Part shown: piece by piece, positions 44,001-56,370 of the stretch
Layout: each line of letters opens with the position of its first letter
How positions within the stretch are numbered: the stretch's first letter is position 1
DNA from: Papilionanthe hookeriana x Papilionanthe teres
Lineage: Eukaryota; Streptophyta; Magnoliopsida; Asparagales; Orchidaceae
Length of the DNA: 64,000 bases
Assembly: GCA_022702705.1 (NCBI GenBank)
Contig: CM040432.1
Location: 49,440,540-49,504,539 of the forward strand
Direction: 5' to 3'
Translations under genes and position numbers: made by a program
Notes under the pieces: generated by a model
Databases searched by the model: none
The model's input: the letters and a program-made list of their open reading frames with translations, nothing else
What the model was told of the DNA's origin: nothing

Positions 44001-46990
44001 ACCAAATCAATTTTGAAGGCTCTCTGAGGTTAGAGGAGTCCAAGAAAATTAAAATTGGAATTTTCCAAAGATTTTCATTTTTAACCTATTTTTGAGTATT
44101 TTAATAATTAAAAAACTATAAAAATCATAAAAATTTAAAATTCATAAAAGTGTCATATTTGGTCTCCTAATCACTTGGGAACCAACCAAATATTATTCCT
44201 AAGTCTCTATAAAGATATTGAATTTTAAAGGCTTAGGATAATTTTCAATATAAAAAAAATTGATTTTTCAACCCTTTCACTAAAATAATTCTAAAAATTC
44301 AAAGAAAATTCAGAAAAATATAAAATTTGTTTCTCTAAGTTCTCTGACCTCATAAAGATTTAATAAAAATATAAAACCTAATTTTCCACCTCAATTTTTA
44401 TTTTCTAATTAATTAATACTCTAAAACTTAAAATGATTATAATAAATAAAATAAAATTCAAAAAATCACTAAAATTGGTCTAAGTGGTCCTCTGGTCAGT
44501 AGGAACCTTCCATAATTTTCTTAAGGACAGAAATTTCATGTTGGTCATGTTGTTAAATTTTCATTGAAAATCCCTTTTTTTCACAAAAAATAATTATATA
44601 AATTAAATTTAAATTAGAAAATTCACATTTTCACCTCTGATGTCTTAATTGACATGTGAGTAAGGTGACATAAAAATTTCAAATTCATTTGAGCTTGATT
44701 TAATGAATTATGAGATGAGCAATCTTAAGAGGGCATAAAGGTAATTAAGGGACTTTAGCATTAATTAATGTTTAGGTTTAACCAAAGGGAAGGGTAAACA
44801 TTTGATCTTAATCTTCCTTTTGGATGATTGAAATGTAGGGAGTTAAGGGGTAGAAACCCATCAACCACCTTGAACATTAAAAGAAGAATCCCTAATTAAT
44901 TAAATCATTTAAACTTTAGAAGCTAGTTAAGACATGAATTATTAAGGTTAAGTGATTTAACATAGGAAGATTCTAATTCTTCCCTAACCAATGGATTGAT
45001 CAAATGTCATTTAAACTTCTATCAATGAAATTATAAAAAAGTGATGCTTGAAACTAAAGGGAATAATCTTGGAATATTATAATCAAATTAAAACATAAAA
45101 TATTAAAACTAATTTGAAATAATTTAAAAATAAAATTAAAATAAACTTAACATAATTAAAACTAAACTAAAAAATCACTTAAAATTAAAAGTTAAAATAA
45201 ATTTGAAACCCTAAGATCAATTTAAAATAGGTTATAATCAAAGTATTAAAACTAAGTTAAACCAATTAAAATTAATCTAAAATATTATAATTAAGTTAAA
45301 ACAAACTTAGATCATTAAAAATTAACTGAATCAAATAATTTAAACACATTTCAACCTAAATAATTTAAAACATTTGAAATTCAACCTAAAACTTTATAAC
45401 TAAATTGAACCATTTTAAATCATCAATTCAACTTTAAATAAAAATGGTTAAGTCCTTTAATGAACTAATTTTCCCCTAAAGGCTTTCACCTTTATAACTC
45501 TTAAATGAAGTATCAAATGAAATGTCACCTTACTCATAGGATAATCAAACATCCAAGTTCATTGAGCACGAATCAAAACTTAACTATACCCTTGGATGAT
45601 CAACTCATCCATACAATGAAATTCATTTGGACTCAAAATAATCACAAAAGCGTTGAAAAGATGTTCAGGACCCGTCCTAAACACTTTCTCAACCTAATGG
45701 GATGTTTTAAAAGAACAATTGAACTTCATTGTTCTTTGATGAAGAAAATCATCCTCAAACACACCTTAGGAATTGACTAGAAATAGGACTAGGATTTGGT
45801 AGACAACCAGAACCTTCCCTTAGCTTTACCTAGGTGTTCTCTTTTAAATATTTAAATGCCCTAACATGTGTTTCAAGTGCAGTTGGAAATGAAGAGAAGA
45901 CCCGCCAGGTACGCTTTTATTTTATTACAATTTACTTACATGCGCTGTACTTTACCTTCCTTTCCTGCAAGCTTGCATGTTAAACAACAATGTCACCCTG
46001 CATGAAAACTGAATCCCTTAGGATAGCCGCAAAATTGAAACCAAAACTAAATTAAAATCAAGGCAAGGTAAAACTCACCGCCACAACATTCAAAATATAA
46101 GACAAATCAAAATTTAATCACAAACAAAACAATAAAACCCCAAATTTTAACTAAATTAAAATGTCTCGTTGGATGATCCGGAATACCTAGGATGATGTAA
46201 CCTACATGTTGCTAATGAGATTTCTCATGGTCTAAATGAAAGTGTGGAACTCATTCAGTTGAGTTTATCAAATTCATTTGGACTAAGTGAATCCGATGAA
46301 AATAGTGGTACCGAGATGATGGAACCGTGGGATCTTAACCGGTTTTGCTTAAGCAACTTTAATATTTCCCCTAATAAAACTTAAGACATTAAATTTGAAA
46401 CTCAACCTCTAAACCATGAAACTTCTCTCATCTCTTGATTGTCACTTCTGAAACTAAACCTCTGCAACAACCAGGAGCTCGGAGCAAGCACGGTGGATAG
46501 CACGGTCGTCTACGTCAGCTCTCCTTTCTTTAGCAATTAAACAACCAAGCCATAGGATTTCAAGGTAGTTTGTCTAGTGCAACATAAATCCTTAACTTAT
46601 CTTTAGGAATTTGCATAATCATTTTATGCAATTTAAGCCCTAACTGGTCTTAGAACTCTGAGGTAGTCGTTTGGTACGACATAAACCCTCACATATTCGA
46701 GGCTATTTATATGATTATATCATACAAGTATAAGTCCTAATTAACTAAAAATTGGCAGGATAGAAACATTAAATAAACTCTCAAATTGAAGCCAAATAAT
46801 AGGATAGTTGGGAAGTCACCGAATTTCGCTTCGGATCCGTGGCATCCCCTACTTCTCTTCCTTTAGATTCTGAAAAATAACTATTCTAAATTTGATCTAT
46901 TCCCTATTGAAATTTCCAAAATCCAATAGTTTAAAAACCTTAAACTTTGAAATCCTTGAAAGCAAACCACTGATTTTTATTGAGAGTTTT

Positions 46991-47102
46991 CTTAAGTGAC
47001 TCCCGTCATTTAAGATGTAATTAACTATAGGGGCTTGCCTCTATAGGGAACTTTAGAACCCAGGTAATATAAACCCTATTTAATATTTTGTATTAAATAG
47101 GG
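46991..47102 (+). other. Three consecutive conserved hairpins in X copy B
   Basis: 46991-47014 (CTTAAGTGAC/GTCATTTAAG), 47025-47046 (CTATAGGGG, loop CTTG, CCTCTATAG) and 47074-47102 (CCCTATTTAAT/ATTAAATAGGG, 11 perfect pairs). Stem bases differ from copy A but pairing is kept. Confidence 0.6.
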
Positions 47103-47263
47103 GAACTTGTCGTCTTATAAAACTTGTTTCGCAGACTAAACATGTATTGTAGATTCTTTAGTTTATTTAGTTGAGTGTCGCTATTCAAGTGACGTGTTTA
47201 CCCTTCAGGATAAATACATTACTTGTAGTGTTACACTCTACTAATCCAAACAATCGAATGTAC

Positions 47264-47268
47264 GGCAT
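47264..47268. repeat. Target site duplication of element F (left)
   Basis: GGCAT here and GGTAT at 61983-61987, one mismatch. Together with the joining of X copy B on both sides, this supports the F boundaries. Confidence 0.7.
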
Positions 47269-50200
47269 TGATGCACCAAAAAAATATGTTGTTTTTGCTA
47301 TATAATTAAGAGCAAAAAGGGGCAAAAAGGAGGAAAACAGATTCTAGCGCCGGCGGCGCCCCAACGCCATTTTCCAGAGAACTCAGCAATTAATTCGATG
47401 ATAGGTGGACTTCAAATTTGAAGAGTTTTGGCGACTTTTTGAAGGGATGCCTATGGAAACACTTGAGATTTTGTTCCTAACTTATAAGTAACTATTATTG
47501 GATGAAAATTAGTGTGTGTCATGTGTATTCTAGAGAGTCTAGTGTGTTTTGAGTGTTAGTGCTTAGGAGAGAAGAGTGTAGAAGTGACAATTTGAGAGGG
47601 ATTATTCTCTAAGGAGTGAAGGAGAAGGAGTAAAGTGAGAGATTGCTTATTCCTTTCCATTCTAAAGAGGGAATTGAGTGTTGCAAAGAAGATAGAAAAG
47701 GATTCAAAGGAACTTCAAGGGAATTGAATTGGGGAAGAGAAAGAGATAAGTTGTATCTACTTTTGTGGTTTGTATGAATTTTCTTTTATATATTAAATCC
47801 ATGTTTATTGTGTCTTCTTTATGAATTCTGAGTAGTCTCCTTTGTCATTCTTCTTGCATAAAGATGTGATGATGTGTTGATGTGGATTTGAAGTGTTCTT
47901 AAAGTATTAAATAAATTGTGATGGTTATTCATTTCGAAGTTAATTTACTTTTCGATCTGGCCAATTGGATTGTTAATATATGTTATGGAACATTAACTCT
48001 GAAATGATTTAATGTCTTACAACAACAAGAAGATCCCATTCAATTTTCATGGATGAATTGCATAGTTCATGGGAATTGAGTACAAATAAATAGGGAAATG
48101 TGTTTTGATGGACTTCAAATTGGAGGTTTCAGGGTGAGAGACTGAGATCCTCAATTTGGTCCTAAGATTAGTAACTAAACTCGAAGGTTAGCCTTTAAGT
48201 AAAGGGTGAGTGGAAGCTCCGTAGTGGCAGCCGGTATCCTCCCAACCTAGCCTTAGATTTTGTAACTAAACTTAGGATATGTTAATGTTCTTTTCTTACT
48301 TAGAAGAGAGGGTACTCTTTTAAGGGTAAAGAATCAATTATGCTCCTATTTGGCACAATACCATTAGATAATCATTCTATATCATCCACACATCAGATTC
48401 TCATTGCAAGAGGAAAGATAATTTTCTTATATATCAATGTCGGCATATTTTTAGGTTTGTGTTGTACTTTAGGAGTCAAAATATGACATTTTTATGATTT
48501 TTAATATTTTTATGATTTTTATTATTTTTTAATAATTTAAAATATTAAAATATGATTAAAAATAAAAAATTTTAGAAAATTCCAATTTTTATTTTTATAG
48601 AATTATCTGATATCAGAGAGCCCACAAAACCAATTTGGTGAATTTTATAAATGTATTTTTGGAGTTATGAATTTATAAAGTTTAATTTTGGTTATGTGAC
48701 TTAATTAATTCATTTAGTGGGGTTAAACATTTCCAATTGATATCAAATTTTTATATAAGGTTCCTCTGATCCTAAAGTTCAGTGGAGAATTGATTTCAAG
48801 TTATTTTATTGTGTGGTTAATCCTAATTAATTAAAATTCCATTTTAAGGTTTTGGCCAAATTAGAGTTTGTCTGATTGAAATAAATCATGAGATAATTTT
48901 TTAATGTTTCTCTGGTCAAAGGGAACATACTCTAATTTTTCTAGATTTTTCTAAGTAACATGATAATTTTTATAATTATTATAGGAAAAATGAAGCATAA
49001 TATTGAAAAATAGATATCTCATCATGAACATCTTTCTTGACTTTGGAAAACTCAGGAAAGATCCACCATTATGCATAGAACAACATATAAAAATTTCAAG
49101 TTATGGTGAAGCTCCTACATGCATGAAGAATTAAAAGATTGAAAATACTATTTAATTAATTAAAAATAAAATATGCATTAAATAAAAATAAAATTACTGT
49201 CACATTATTCTCCTCGTTTTTATGAGCAAGAGGGTATTTTTATTATATTTTTTGGAGTTTTCTAGGCAAAGTTATGATTTTTTGAAGTTTTGTGTCAAAA
49301 ATAAATCCAAAAAATACATTTCCCGTTCAATCCACGTGTCACTCTCCTATTGGCCAGCGTGGTTCTGTATGGCGCCTGTTCACAGATGAAGATCTGTCCG
49401 ACTGCATCAGGGTTGTCCGTCAGATACACGCCTGATCGGACGGCTGCTGCTCCTCTCTCCTAGTGCTATTCACCCAAAATCGTCCACCTTTAGACATTGA
49501 TATCTCACTCGTTTCTCAACGAAATTGAATGAATTTTTTTTTTAAATGATCTTCTAATCAAGTAGCACACATCTATATGGTGATGATATACTTAAAGCAT
49601 GTAAATATTTACAGAAAATTGAAATATGCTCGGTTGGAGGAGAAAAAATTTGATACCTTCGTCCAAGAGGTGAGGCCTCAATTGAAAATGGTTTGATTGA
49701 GCTTAAGAATGCTTGGAAAAGCTTTGGGAACAATTTTGCATGGTCTTCCCAAGGTAATCTTTCATCTTCTCCTCTTAGCCATGGAGGTGGGGTTTAAATA
49801 AGGAAGGTTATGGTGGAGCTTTGGGTGGCTATGGGGGTTGATTAGTGGTTTCAAAATATGTGTTTAGGTGGAGGGGAGGTCAGAGTTTGATTTTGGTGCA
49901 ATCAATTTGAGATTGCCATGTGTAAAGTCAAGGACTTAAATGGCATGGGTGTAAGGAGCATTTTTGGTCCAATTTGGGTCAATTCATGGTTTTGGCTTAG
50001 TTCACTCACCAAGGCTAGTTTTGGGCTGATGTGAGATCATTTGGGTCAGCCTCACATGTGTGGTGAAGTCCCCATCCAAGGTGAGGTGGCCAATTTTGGT
50101 TAAAGTGTATCATTGATGGGGTTAAAAAAGGTTTAGTGAAGGGTTAGGAAAGGCTCCCCTCTTCTTGCCATAAGTGGCATGATGAGGTGGAAAGGGTTCC

Positions 50201-52243
50201 CCATGGCTTGCATATGGCTTATGCATGGCTCCATGGCTTCATTTGGCTTGTTCATGGCTTGGGAAAAAGTTGGCTCACTTGCATGGAAAAGGGTTATTTG
50301 GAATTTTGAAAACTTTGGATTCCTTTGATGGGATTTGTCAGATGCTACAAATGGGTTTATTTCATGATGGTTTAAGACTTTGGTCAAATAGTATCATCAA
50401 AGGAATGATGAAGAAAAGGTTTCATGTGGGCTTGGGGATGGATTTTGGGCTTTTGAATTTGATGGAAAGTGGGCTTTTAAAGGCTTTATGGAAGTGGGCT
50501 TTTAAGTTTGAAAACAAATTGGTGGATGGCGATTTTGTGAAAGATTAGGCTAAAAAAATGTTGGGTTTAGTTTAGGAGTGTGGCATGAGTGATTTGGAGA
50601 AGGTTTGGTGTCATTTGGAATTGAAATAGGTTTAATTTGGGCCTTTTTGGTAATGGGGCCCAAAATGGGTCAAATTGGGCTAACTTTGGCTATCTTGGGT
50701 TAATGTTGGTTTAAGGTTGGATTTGATGTAAAAGTAATGTTGAGAAATGTTTAGGGGAGTGTTATAAAGAGTTTTCAACTTTGGTTGGGCTTTGATTTTG
50801 GGATTTGGGCCTATTTGGGTTAGGTTTGGGTTTAGGCCAATTTAGGGGATTTAGGCTTCAAATTGAAATTGGATCCAAATGTTAATCAAGTTGGGCTTGG
50901 ATTTGGTCTAGATCAATATTTGGGATATGGAATTGAAGTTTAGAATTGAATTGAACCAAAATTGAGGTCAATTGGGGTAGTTTGGTTTGACATTGGGCTC
51001 ACTTTAGGTTTAAAATGGGTCAAATTGGGGGTTTTGGCAAAAGTGGGCTAAATTGGAAAAATTGGCTTATGGTGTAGATGAACAAAATGAAATTGGGAAT
51101 ATTTGAAATTTTCTGGAATTTTTTGAGAATTTTCTGAATTTTTGGATTTTTGGGCTAAGAAGGGCATTTTGGGTATTTTTGAAAATTTGGGGGTATATTT
51201 GGAAACTTTGGTATATTTGGCTATGGATGATCAATTTGAGTGGTGGGAAGTGTTTAGGATTGATTTTGAGGAATTTTGGGTAATTTGGAAAATTTTAGAA
51301 ATTTTGGATATTTTCAAGGGCATTTGGTAGGTTTAGTGGGTGTAGGGCCCCGGGGGTCAAAAATTGAAATTTTGGAAAAATGAAGATTGATTGAATGTGA
51401 GTATAATGAAATCACTTTGGTTGAGCTGTGGAGCCATATCAAGCCCATAAGAGCCATGAGAGGACTCATTTAAGGCATTCACTATGTTGTTCCTAACCCT
51501 CTTGCTAAGGGCACAGGGTTAAGGTCCATCCATATGAATTACCTACATGAGTCAGGAAGTCAAATTAGGTATGAATGGTTTTAGGATTTGTAATGTGTAT
51601 AAAAGTGTAATGTGTGCAGGTCAACCCTCACCAGACCAGGCCACCCAGGGTAGTCTTAAGGCCAAAGAGTCCTATAGGGAACTCATCTTTTAAACCTCCA
51701 CATTTGATGTTAACCCTCCAAGTGACTTAGGGGTTTACAATCAAACTTATGGGGTTTGCAGGGAGTTAAGAGGTGCTTAAATTTCTAAGTGGTGGGTCCC
51801 ATTTCTAATCTTCTAAGATAGTCAAAAGGAAAGCCTAAGGCTAGATCCTAAGTACTATGGAGAGAGAAGAGAAAAGACCTCATCAAAAATGAGGTCAACA
51901 ATCAAAACCTTTCAAATATATAGCTTAGTGTGTGTCTGATAGTTAGTTTTATTTTAAATATATATTAGTAATTGTAGTTTGCTTAATTGTTACTGTTTTC
52001 TACATCTTGGTAGTAGAAGTAAACATTAAACTCTAATCGCAATTTAAGTATTAGAATTCAGTATTACATTATCAATAGTACGATTCACCCTTCCCCGTAG
52101 GATCGATAAATAGGACTCCATTAGAGCCCTATATTACTTAATATGATACGTATACTTGTATTTGAAATTGTGACTTTACAAAATCATTATAAATATATAA
52201 ATCTGAGGTCATAAATTCTTGCATAATATAAAAGTCATGGTCA
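47269..52243 (+). repeat. 5' LTR of element F (interrupted)
   Basis: TGATGCACC at 47269 to ATGGTCA at 52243, containing X copy C (48438-51900). Without it the LTR is about 1.5 kb. It is shorter than the 3' LTR because of deletions near its start, which also removed one of the GC palindromes. The remaining palindrome is GCGCCGGCGGCGCC (47347-47360). GATACGTATACTTG is at 52145-52158. Confidence 0.9.
48438..51900 (-). mobile_element. Family X copy C: solo LTR with a large internal deletion
   Basis: On the minus strand it starts TGTTGACCTCATTTTTGATG (51900) and ends ATGCCGACA (48438), flanked by perfect ATCAA duplications (48433-48437, 51901-51905). The intact F 3' LTR has one ATCAA at the matching place (about 61640). 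At 3463 bases it is half the length of copies A and B: the sequence jumps from the part matching about 22.9 kb in copy A to the last 40 bases. The C-rich zone, the TATA box (49800-49793) and a donor-like GAAGGTATC (49660-49652) are kept. Confidence 0.88.
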
Positions 52244-52249
52244 AGTTTT

Positions 52250-52267
52250 TGGCGCCGTTGCCGGGGA
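52250..52267 (+). other. Primer-binding site of element F
   Basis: TGGCGCCGTTGCCGGGGA, complementary to the tRNA-Asp 3' end, six bases after the LTR. Confidence 0.92.
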
Positions 52268-52389
52268 AGGAAGGAATCGAAGGAAAGAAGTATAAACAGT
52301 ATATATTGATAATATAGTAACTGAAAAACTTTGCTTTGTAGTGTGTAATTGTGTGTTTGTTTACTTTTTAAAGCATTTGTGTGATTTAT

Positions 52390-54080
52390 ATGCGTCGTAG
52401 TGGATCTATAGGTTTAGTACCTTACGATTCAAAGTTAGAGCGTACTGTTAGAAAAACTAGAAAACAACAAAAACAAACTGAAAATCCTTGCAAAATGGCA
52501 AATAATCAAGATAATCAGAGAAATGATATTAGAAATTTACCAAGACCTTTAAGAGATTTTGCTAACCCAACAGTAGATGAAATTCATACAACTATTCAAA
52601 ATCCTGATGTTGCTGCTAATTCATTTGAACTTAAACTTATTATTATCCAAATGGTACAAAACAATCAATTCGGAGGAACACCTAATGAGGATCCAAATTT
52701 ACATCTCGCTAGTTTTCTAGATCTGTGTGCTACTTTTAAGTATGACGGAGTGTCGAGTGATGCTGTCAAACTTAGACTTTCTCCTTTTTCATTCAGGGAT
52801 AAAGCTAAGGTGTGGTTAAATTCATTAGCACCTGGATCTATTAGAACTTGGGGAGAATTGTCTCAAAAGTTTCTATCAAAATATTTTTCCTCCATCAAAG
52901 ACTGCTAAGTTAAGAAATGATATCACATTTTTAGGTCTGTTTGAAGGGGAATCAATATATGAAGCTTGGGAGAGATTTAAAGATCTTCTTAGGAAGTGCC
53001 CACATCATATTTTACCAGATTGGTTAATAATTCAAACATTTTATAATAGATTAGTGGGATCATTGAGATCAATTATAGATGCTGCTGCTGGTGGATCGTT
53101 AATGTTAAAACCTTTTGATGAAGCATACGCATTAATTGAAGAAATGACTACTAATAATTTTTAAGGGCCCTCTGAATGGGTAAATCCTAAAAGAGTAGCC
53201 AATATTCATGATTCATATATGATGACTATGATAGTTTCTCAAATTGCAGCCCTTTCGAAGAAAATAGATCAATATGAAGTGAATTATTCTCAACCACCCC
53301 AAGTGTTAGAGGAAAATTCATTTGGACAGATAACAGAATCTCAAACACCTTATGAGACTTTAAATGATATTAATAGATCTAACAATCTTTATTCAAATTA
53401 TTATAATCCTGGTCGGAAGAATCACCAAAACTTCCATTGGAACAATAGCAATGCCAATGTTAACCCACATTCGGGGAACAGTTCTATACATCTAGTTGGA
53501 AATTCGAACAATCAAGGAAATACTAATTTTAGACCACCTTATCCTCCTGGATTTAATAGTAACCAGCAATTTAAGGATAAGAAGTTGTCTACTGAAGAAA
53601 TGATTCTGAATATGGGAAATCAATTACAAGCTCAAGGTGTTGCGATGAAAAATATTGAAAATCATTTGGAGCACATTTTCACTGCACTTAATAATAGACC
53701 TTCTGGAACACTTCCAAGTAATGTTGAGATCAATCCAAAAGATCAAAACAAGGAACAACTTAAGGCTATTCAATTAAGGAGTGGAAAAGAATTGGAAATA
53801 AGAGTGCAAAAAGAAGTTGAAATAGAAAAGGAGAAGGTGAATATTGAAAAAGGTTCAAACATGATTTATCCAGACTTGGATTATCCTCTTGAACCAATGA
53901 AGATTACTGTTGAAAAACCACCGCCTCCATTTCCTCAAAGATTGAAGCAACAAAATAGGGATAACATATTTGAAAAAATTTTGGAGATCCTTAAGAAATT
54001 AACGATAAATATTTCTTTTGTTGAAGCATTAGAACAGATGCCCGATTATGCTAAGTTTATGAAGGATATTCTGAAAAAGA
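52390..54080 (+). pseudogene. Element F gag, broken
   Basis: ATG at 52390 (MRRSGSIGLVPYDSKLERTV). The core is open to about 52890: DFANPTVDEIHTTIQ, VQNNQFGGTPNEDPN, FLDLCATFKYDG, DKAKVWLNSLAPGSIRTWGE. One extra T near 52890 shifts the frame. In the next frame the capsid part follows (E-S-I-Y-E-A-W-E-R-F) until TAA at 53162 (CAA in E). From 53219 it is open again: N-L-Y-S-N-Y-Y-N-P-G-R box, then the RNIENHL-like helix and the Pro-rich EKPPPPFPQRLKQQ. No CCHC knuckle. Confidence 0.87.
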
Positions 54081-54948
54081 AAAGAAAGTTTACAGATCAT
54101 GAAACTGTTGCACTCAGTGGAGAATGTAGTGCAATTATTCCGAAGAAGCTTCCTGAAAAACTTAAAGATCCTGGTGGTTTCACTATCCCGTGTGTTATAG
54201 GAGAAAAATTTTTCGGAAGAGCCTTATGTGATATGGGAACTAGTATTAATCTTATGCCTTTATTAACTTTCAAAAGGTTGGGAATAGGAGAAATTTCACC
54301 TACATCTGTGACTCTCCAGTTAGCCGATCGTTCCATTACTTACCCTAAATGAGTGGTGGAAGATGTGTTAGTGAAAGTAGATAAATTTATCTTTCCTGTG
54401 GATTTTATTGTACTTGATATAGAGGAGATAAAGAAATTTCAATCATTTTAGGAAGACCATTCCTTGCTACTGGAAGAGTAGTGATTTATGTTCAAAAAGG
54501 AGAATTAACTATGAGAGTTAATGATCAAGAGGTGACCTTTAACATTTTGAAATCTATGAAGTATCCCTCAATGGAAAAAGATAATGATTGTTTTAAGATA
54601 GAGATCTGTGAATATTTGAGAAACGATCATTTTAAAAATATGTTTGAAAAAGAAGTGGAGTATGAAAATATGTTTGAAGAAGAAATTGAAAAAGAAGAAA
54701 ATTCATATAATAAGAAGAATGAAGATTTGGAGTATGTTCAGGAGATATTTGAAGTATTAGACACTATGGAAGGTGGAAATAAAAGCTTAATTCCATCTAT
54801 AATAAAACCTCCTGAACTTGAGATGAAAATTCTCCCTAATCATTTGAAGTATATGTTTTTAGGAGAATCATCTACCCTGCCAGTTATTGTAACTTCAGAG
54901 TTAAACGATTATCAAGAGCGGAAGTTGTTGGAAATTTTAAAAAGATAA
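54081..54948 (+). pseudogene. Element F protease and linker to RT, broken
   Basis: The retropepsin active site is C-D-M-G-T-S (Asp codon 54230-54232), so the Asp is kept although the usual L-G-A is changed. Then LQLADRSITYP and TGA at 54350. A small deletion near 54421 shifts the frame within the E-E-D-K-E block before the I-L-G-R-P box. From 54481 to 54948 a linker is open (GELTMRVNDQEVTFNILKSM; acidic repeats E-N-M-F-E-E-E; L-G-E-S-S-T-L-P-V-I-V), ending in TAA just before RT. Confidence 0.85.
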
Positions 54949-55950
54949 AAGAAAGCTTTTGGATGGACTTTAGCAGATATTAAAGGAATCAATCCTTCAA
55001 TTTCTATGCACATAATTTTATTTGATGAAGAACATAAACCAAGAGTTGATCCACAGAGGAGATTAAATCCTATAATGAAAGAAATAGTTAAGAAGGAAAT
55101 TTTAAAATGGTTGGATGTTGGAATTATTTATCCTATTTCAGAGTGCTTGGGTGAGTCCAATACATTGTGTACCGAAAAAAGGAGTGACTCTTGAAGTGAA
55201 TGAATATAATGAAATTATACCCACAAGACAAATTAATGGATGACGAATTTGTATTGACTATAGGAAATTAAATGACGCCACCCGAAAAGATCACTTTCCT
55301 CTTCCTTTTCTCGATCAAATGCTGGATAGACTTGCTGGACACAAGTACTACTGCTTTTTGGATGGATATACTGGTTACCATCAAATACCTATTGCTCCTG
55401 AGGATCAAGAAAAGACAACATTTACTAGCCCTTACGGAACCTTTGCTTTTCGAAGAATGCCTTTTGGACCGTGTAATGCACCTGCAACATTTCAAAGATG
55501 TATGATGTCTATCTTCAGTAGTATGGTAGATAATGGAATAGAAGTTTTCATGGATGATTTCTTTGTATTCGGGACTTCGTTTGAAATCTTCTTAGAAAAC
55601 TTAGCAAAGTTTTGGAGCTTTGTGAGAAAATAATTTTAGTTCTAAATTGGGAGAAATGTCAATTTATGATTGCAGGAGGAATTGTGTTTGGGCATAAAAT
55701 TTTTTAGCATGGTATGAAGGTTGACCCTGCTAAAATTAGAGTGATTGAGAAATTGCCACCACCCACTACTGTGAGAGAGGTGAGAAGATTCTTAGGACAC
55801 GCTGGATTTTACAGGAGATATATTAAAGATTTTTCTAAAATTACTAAACCTTTATGTCAACTTTTAGAAAATGATAGAAAGTTTGATTTTAATGATGAAT
55901 GTTTAAATGCTTTTAAATTATTAAAAGAGAAATTAATCACTGCACCTATA
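54949..55950 (+). pseudogene. Element F reverse transcriptase, broken
   Basis: Starts K-K-A-F-G-W-T-L-A-D-I-K-G-I. P-Q-R-R-L-N-P-I-M-K is followed by a frameshift near 55143 in the W-V-S-P box, a TGA near 55241, then an open stretch with CFLDGYTGYHQI, F-G-P-C-N-A-P-A-T-F-Q-R and F-M-D-D (55553-55558). A frameshift near 55600 and a further stop follow; 55714 onward carries the connection part: R-R-F-L-G-H-A-G-F-Y-R-R-Y-I. Catalytic Asp residues are intact but the frame is not. Confidence 0.88.
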
Positions 55951-56370
55951 ATTGTTTCACCAGATTTGGAGAAACCATTTGAACTCATGTGTGATGCTAG
56001 TGATTATGCGATTGGAGTAGCATTGGGGGCAAAGGCATGATAAAGTTTTCAAAGTCATTTACTATGCTAGTAAAACTCTTAATGAAGCTCAAATTAATTA
56101 TACCACTATAGAAAGAGAGTTATTAGCTATATTATTTGCTTTTGAAAAGTTTAGACCATATTTAATTGGAGCTAAAAGTATTGTCCATACAAACCATTCA
56201 GTTATTAAATATTTAATGCAAAAGAAGGATGCAAAACCTAGATTAATTAGATGGATACTTCTTCTGCAAGAATTTGATTTTATGATAATTGATAGGAAGG
56301 GATCTGATAACCAAATAGCTGATCATTTGTCGAGAATAGAGTATGATAAATTATCTGAATTTTAAAAAGA
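55951..56370 (+). pseudogene. Element F RNase H, broken
   Basis: RNase H removes the RNA strand during reverse transcription. MCDASDYAIG, then a frameshift near 56035. E-R-E-L-L-A-I, then H-T-N-H-S-V: the third catalytic Asp is Asn (AAC, 56191-56193), where E has GAT. It ends L-S-R-I-E and a TAA near 56365. Confidence 0.85.

Larger units (their letters stand above)
41071..47268 (+). mobile_element. Family X copy B, segment 2 of 3
   Basis: It resumes after E with CCCCTACATCC and aligns with X copy A from about 19.5 kb to 26.2 kb: the C-rich zone, TATAAAA (42514-42520), donor-like AAAAGGTATT (42935), the block GCTCAGTGAACAGAGGAGAA (43406), the AT-rich zone and the conserved 3' part (CAGGTACGCTTTTATTTTATT at about 45907). 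The three hairpins are at 46991-47102. An extra copy of the AAGAGAAGAAGTTCCCCA block (about 42603 and 42747) suggests a local duplication. No coding gene seen. Element F interrupts it at 47268. Confidence 0.8.

Noticed and set aside
50225..50548. 107-codon frame in X copy C
   Set aside because: It lies on the strand opposite to X's direction and arises from G-rich (complement of C-rich) skewed sequence; not open in copies A or B.
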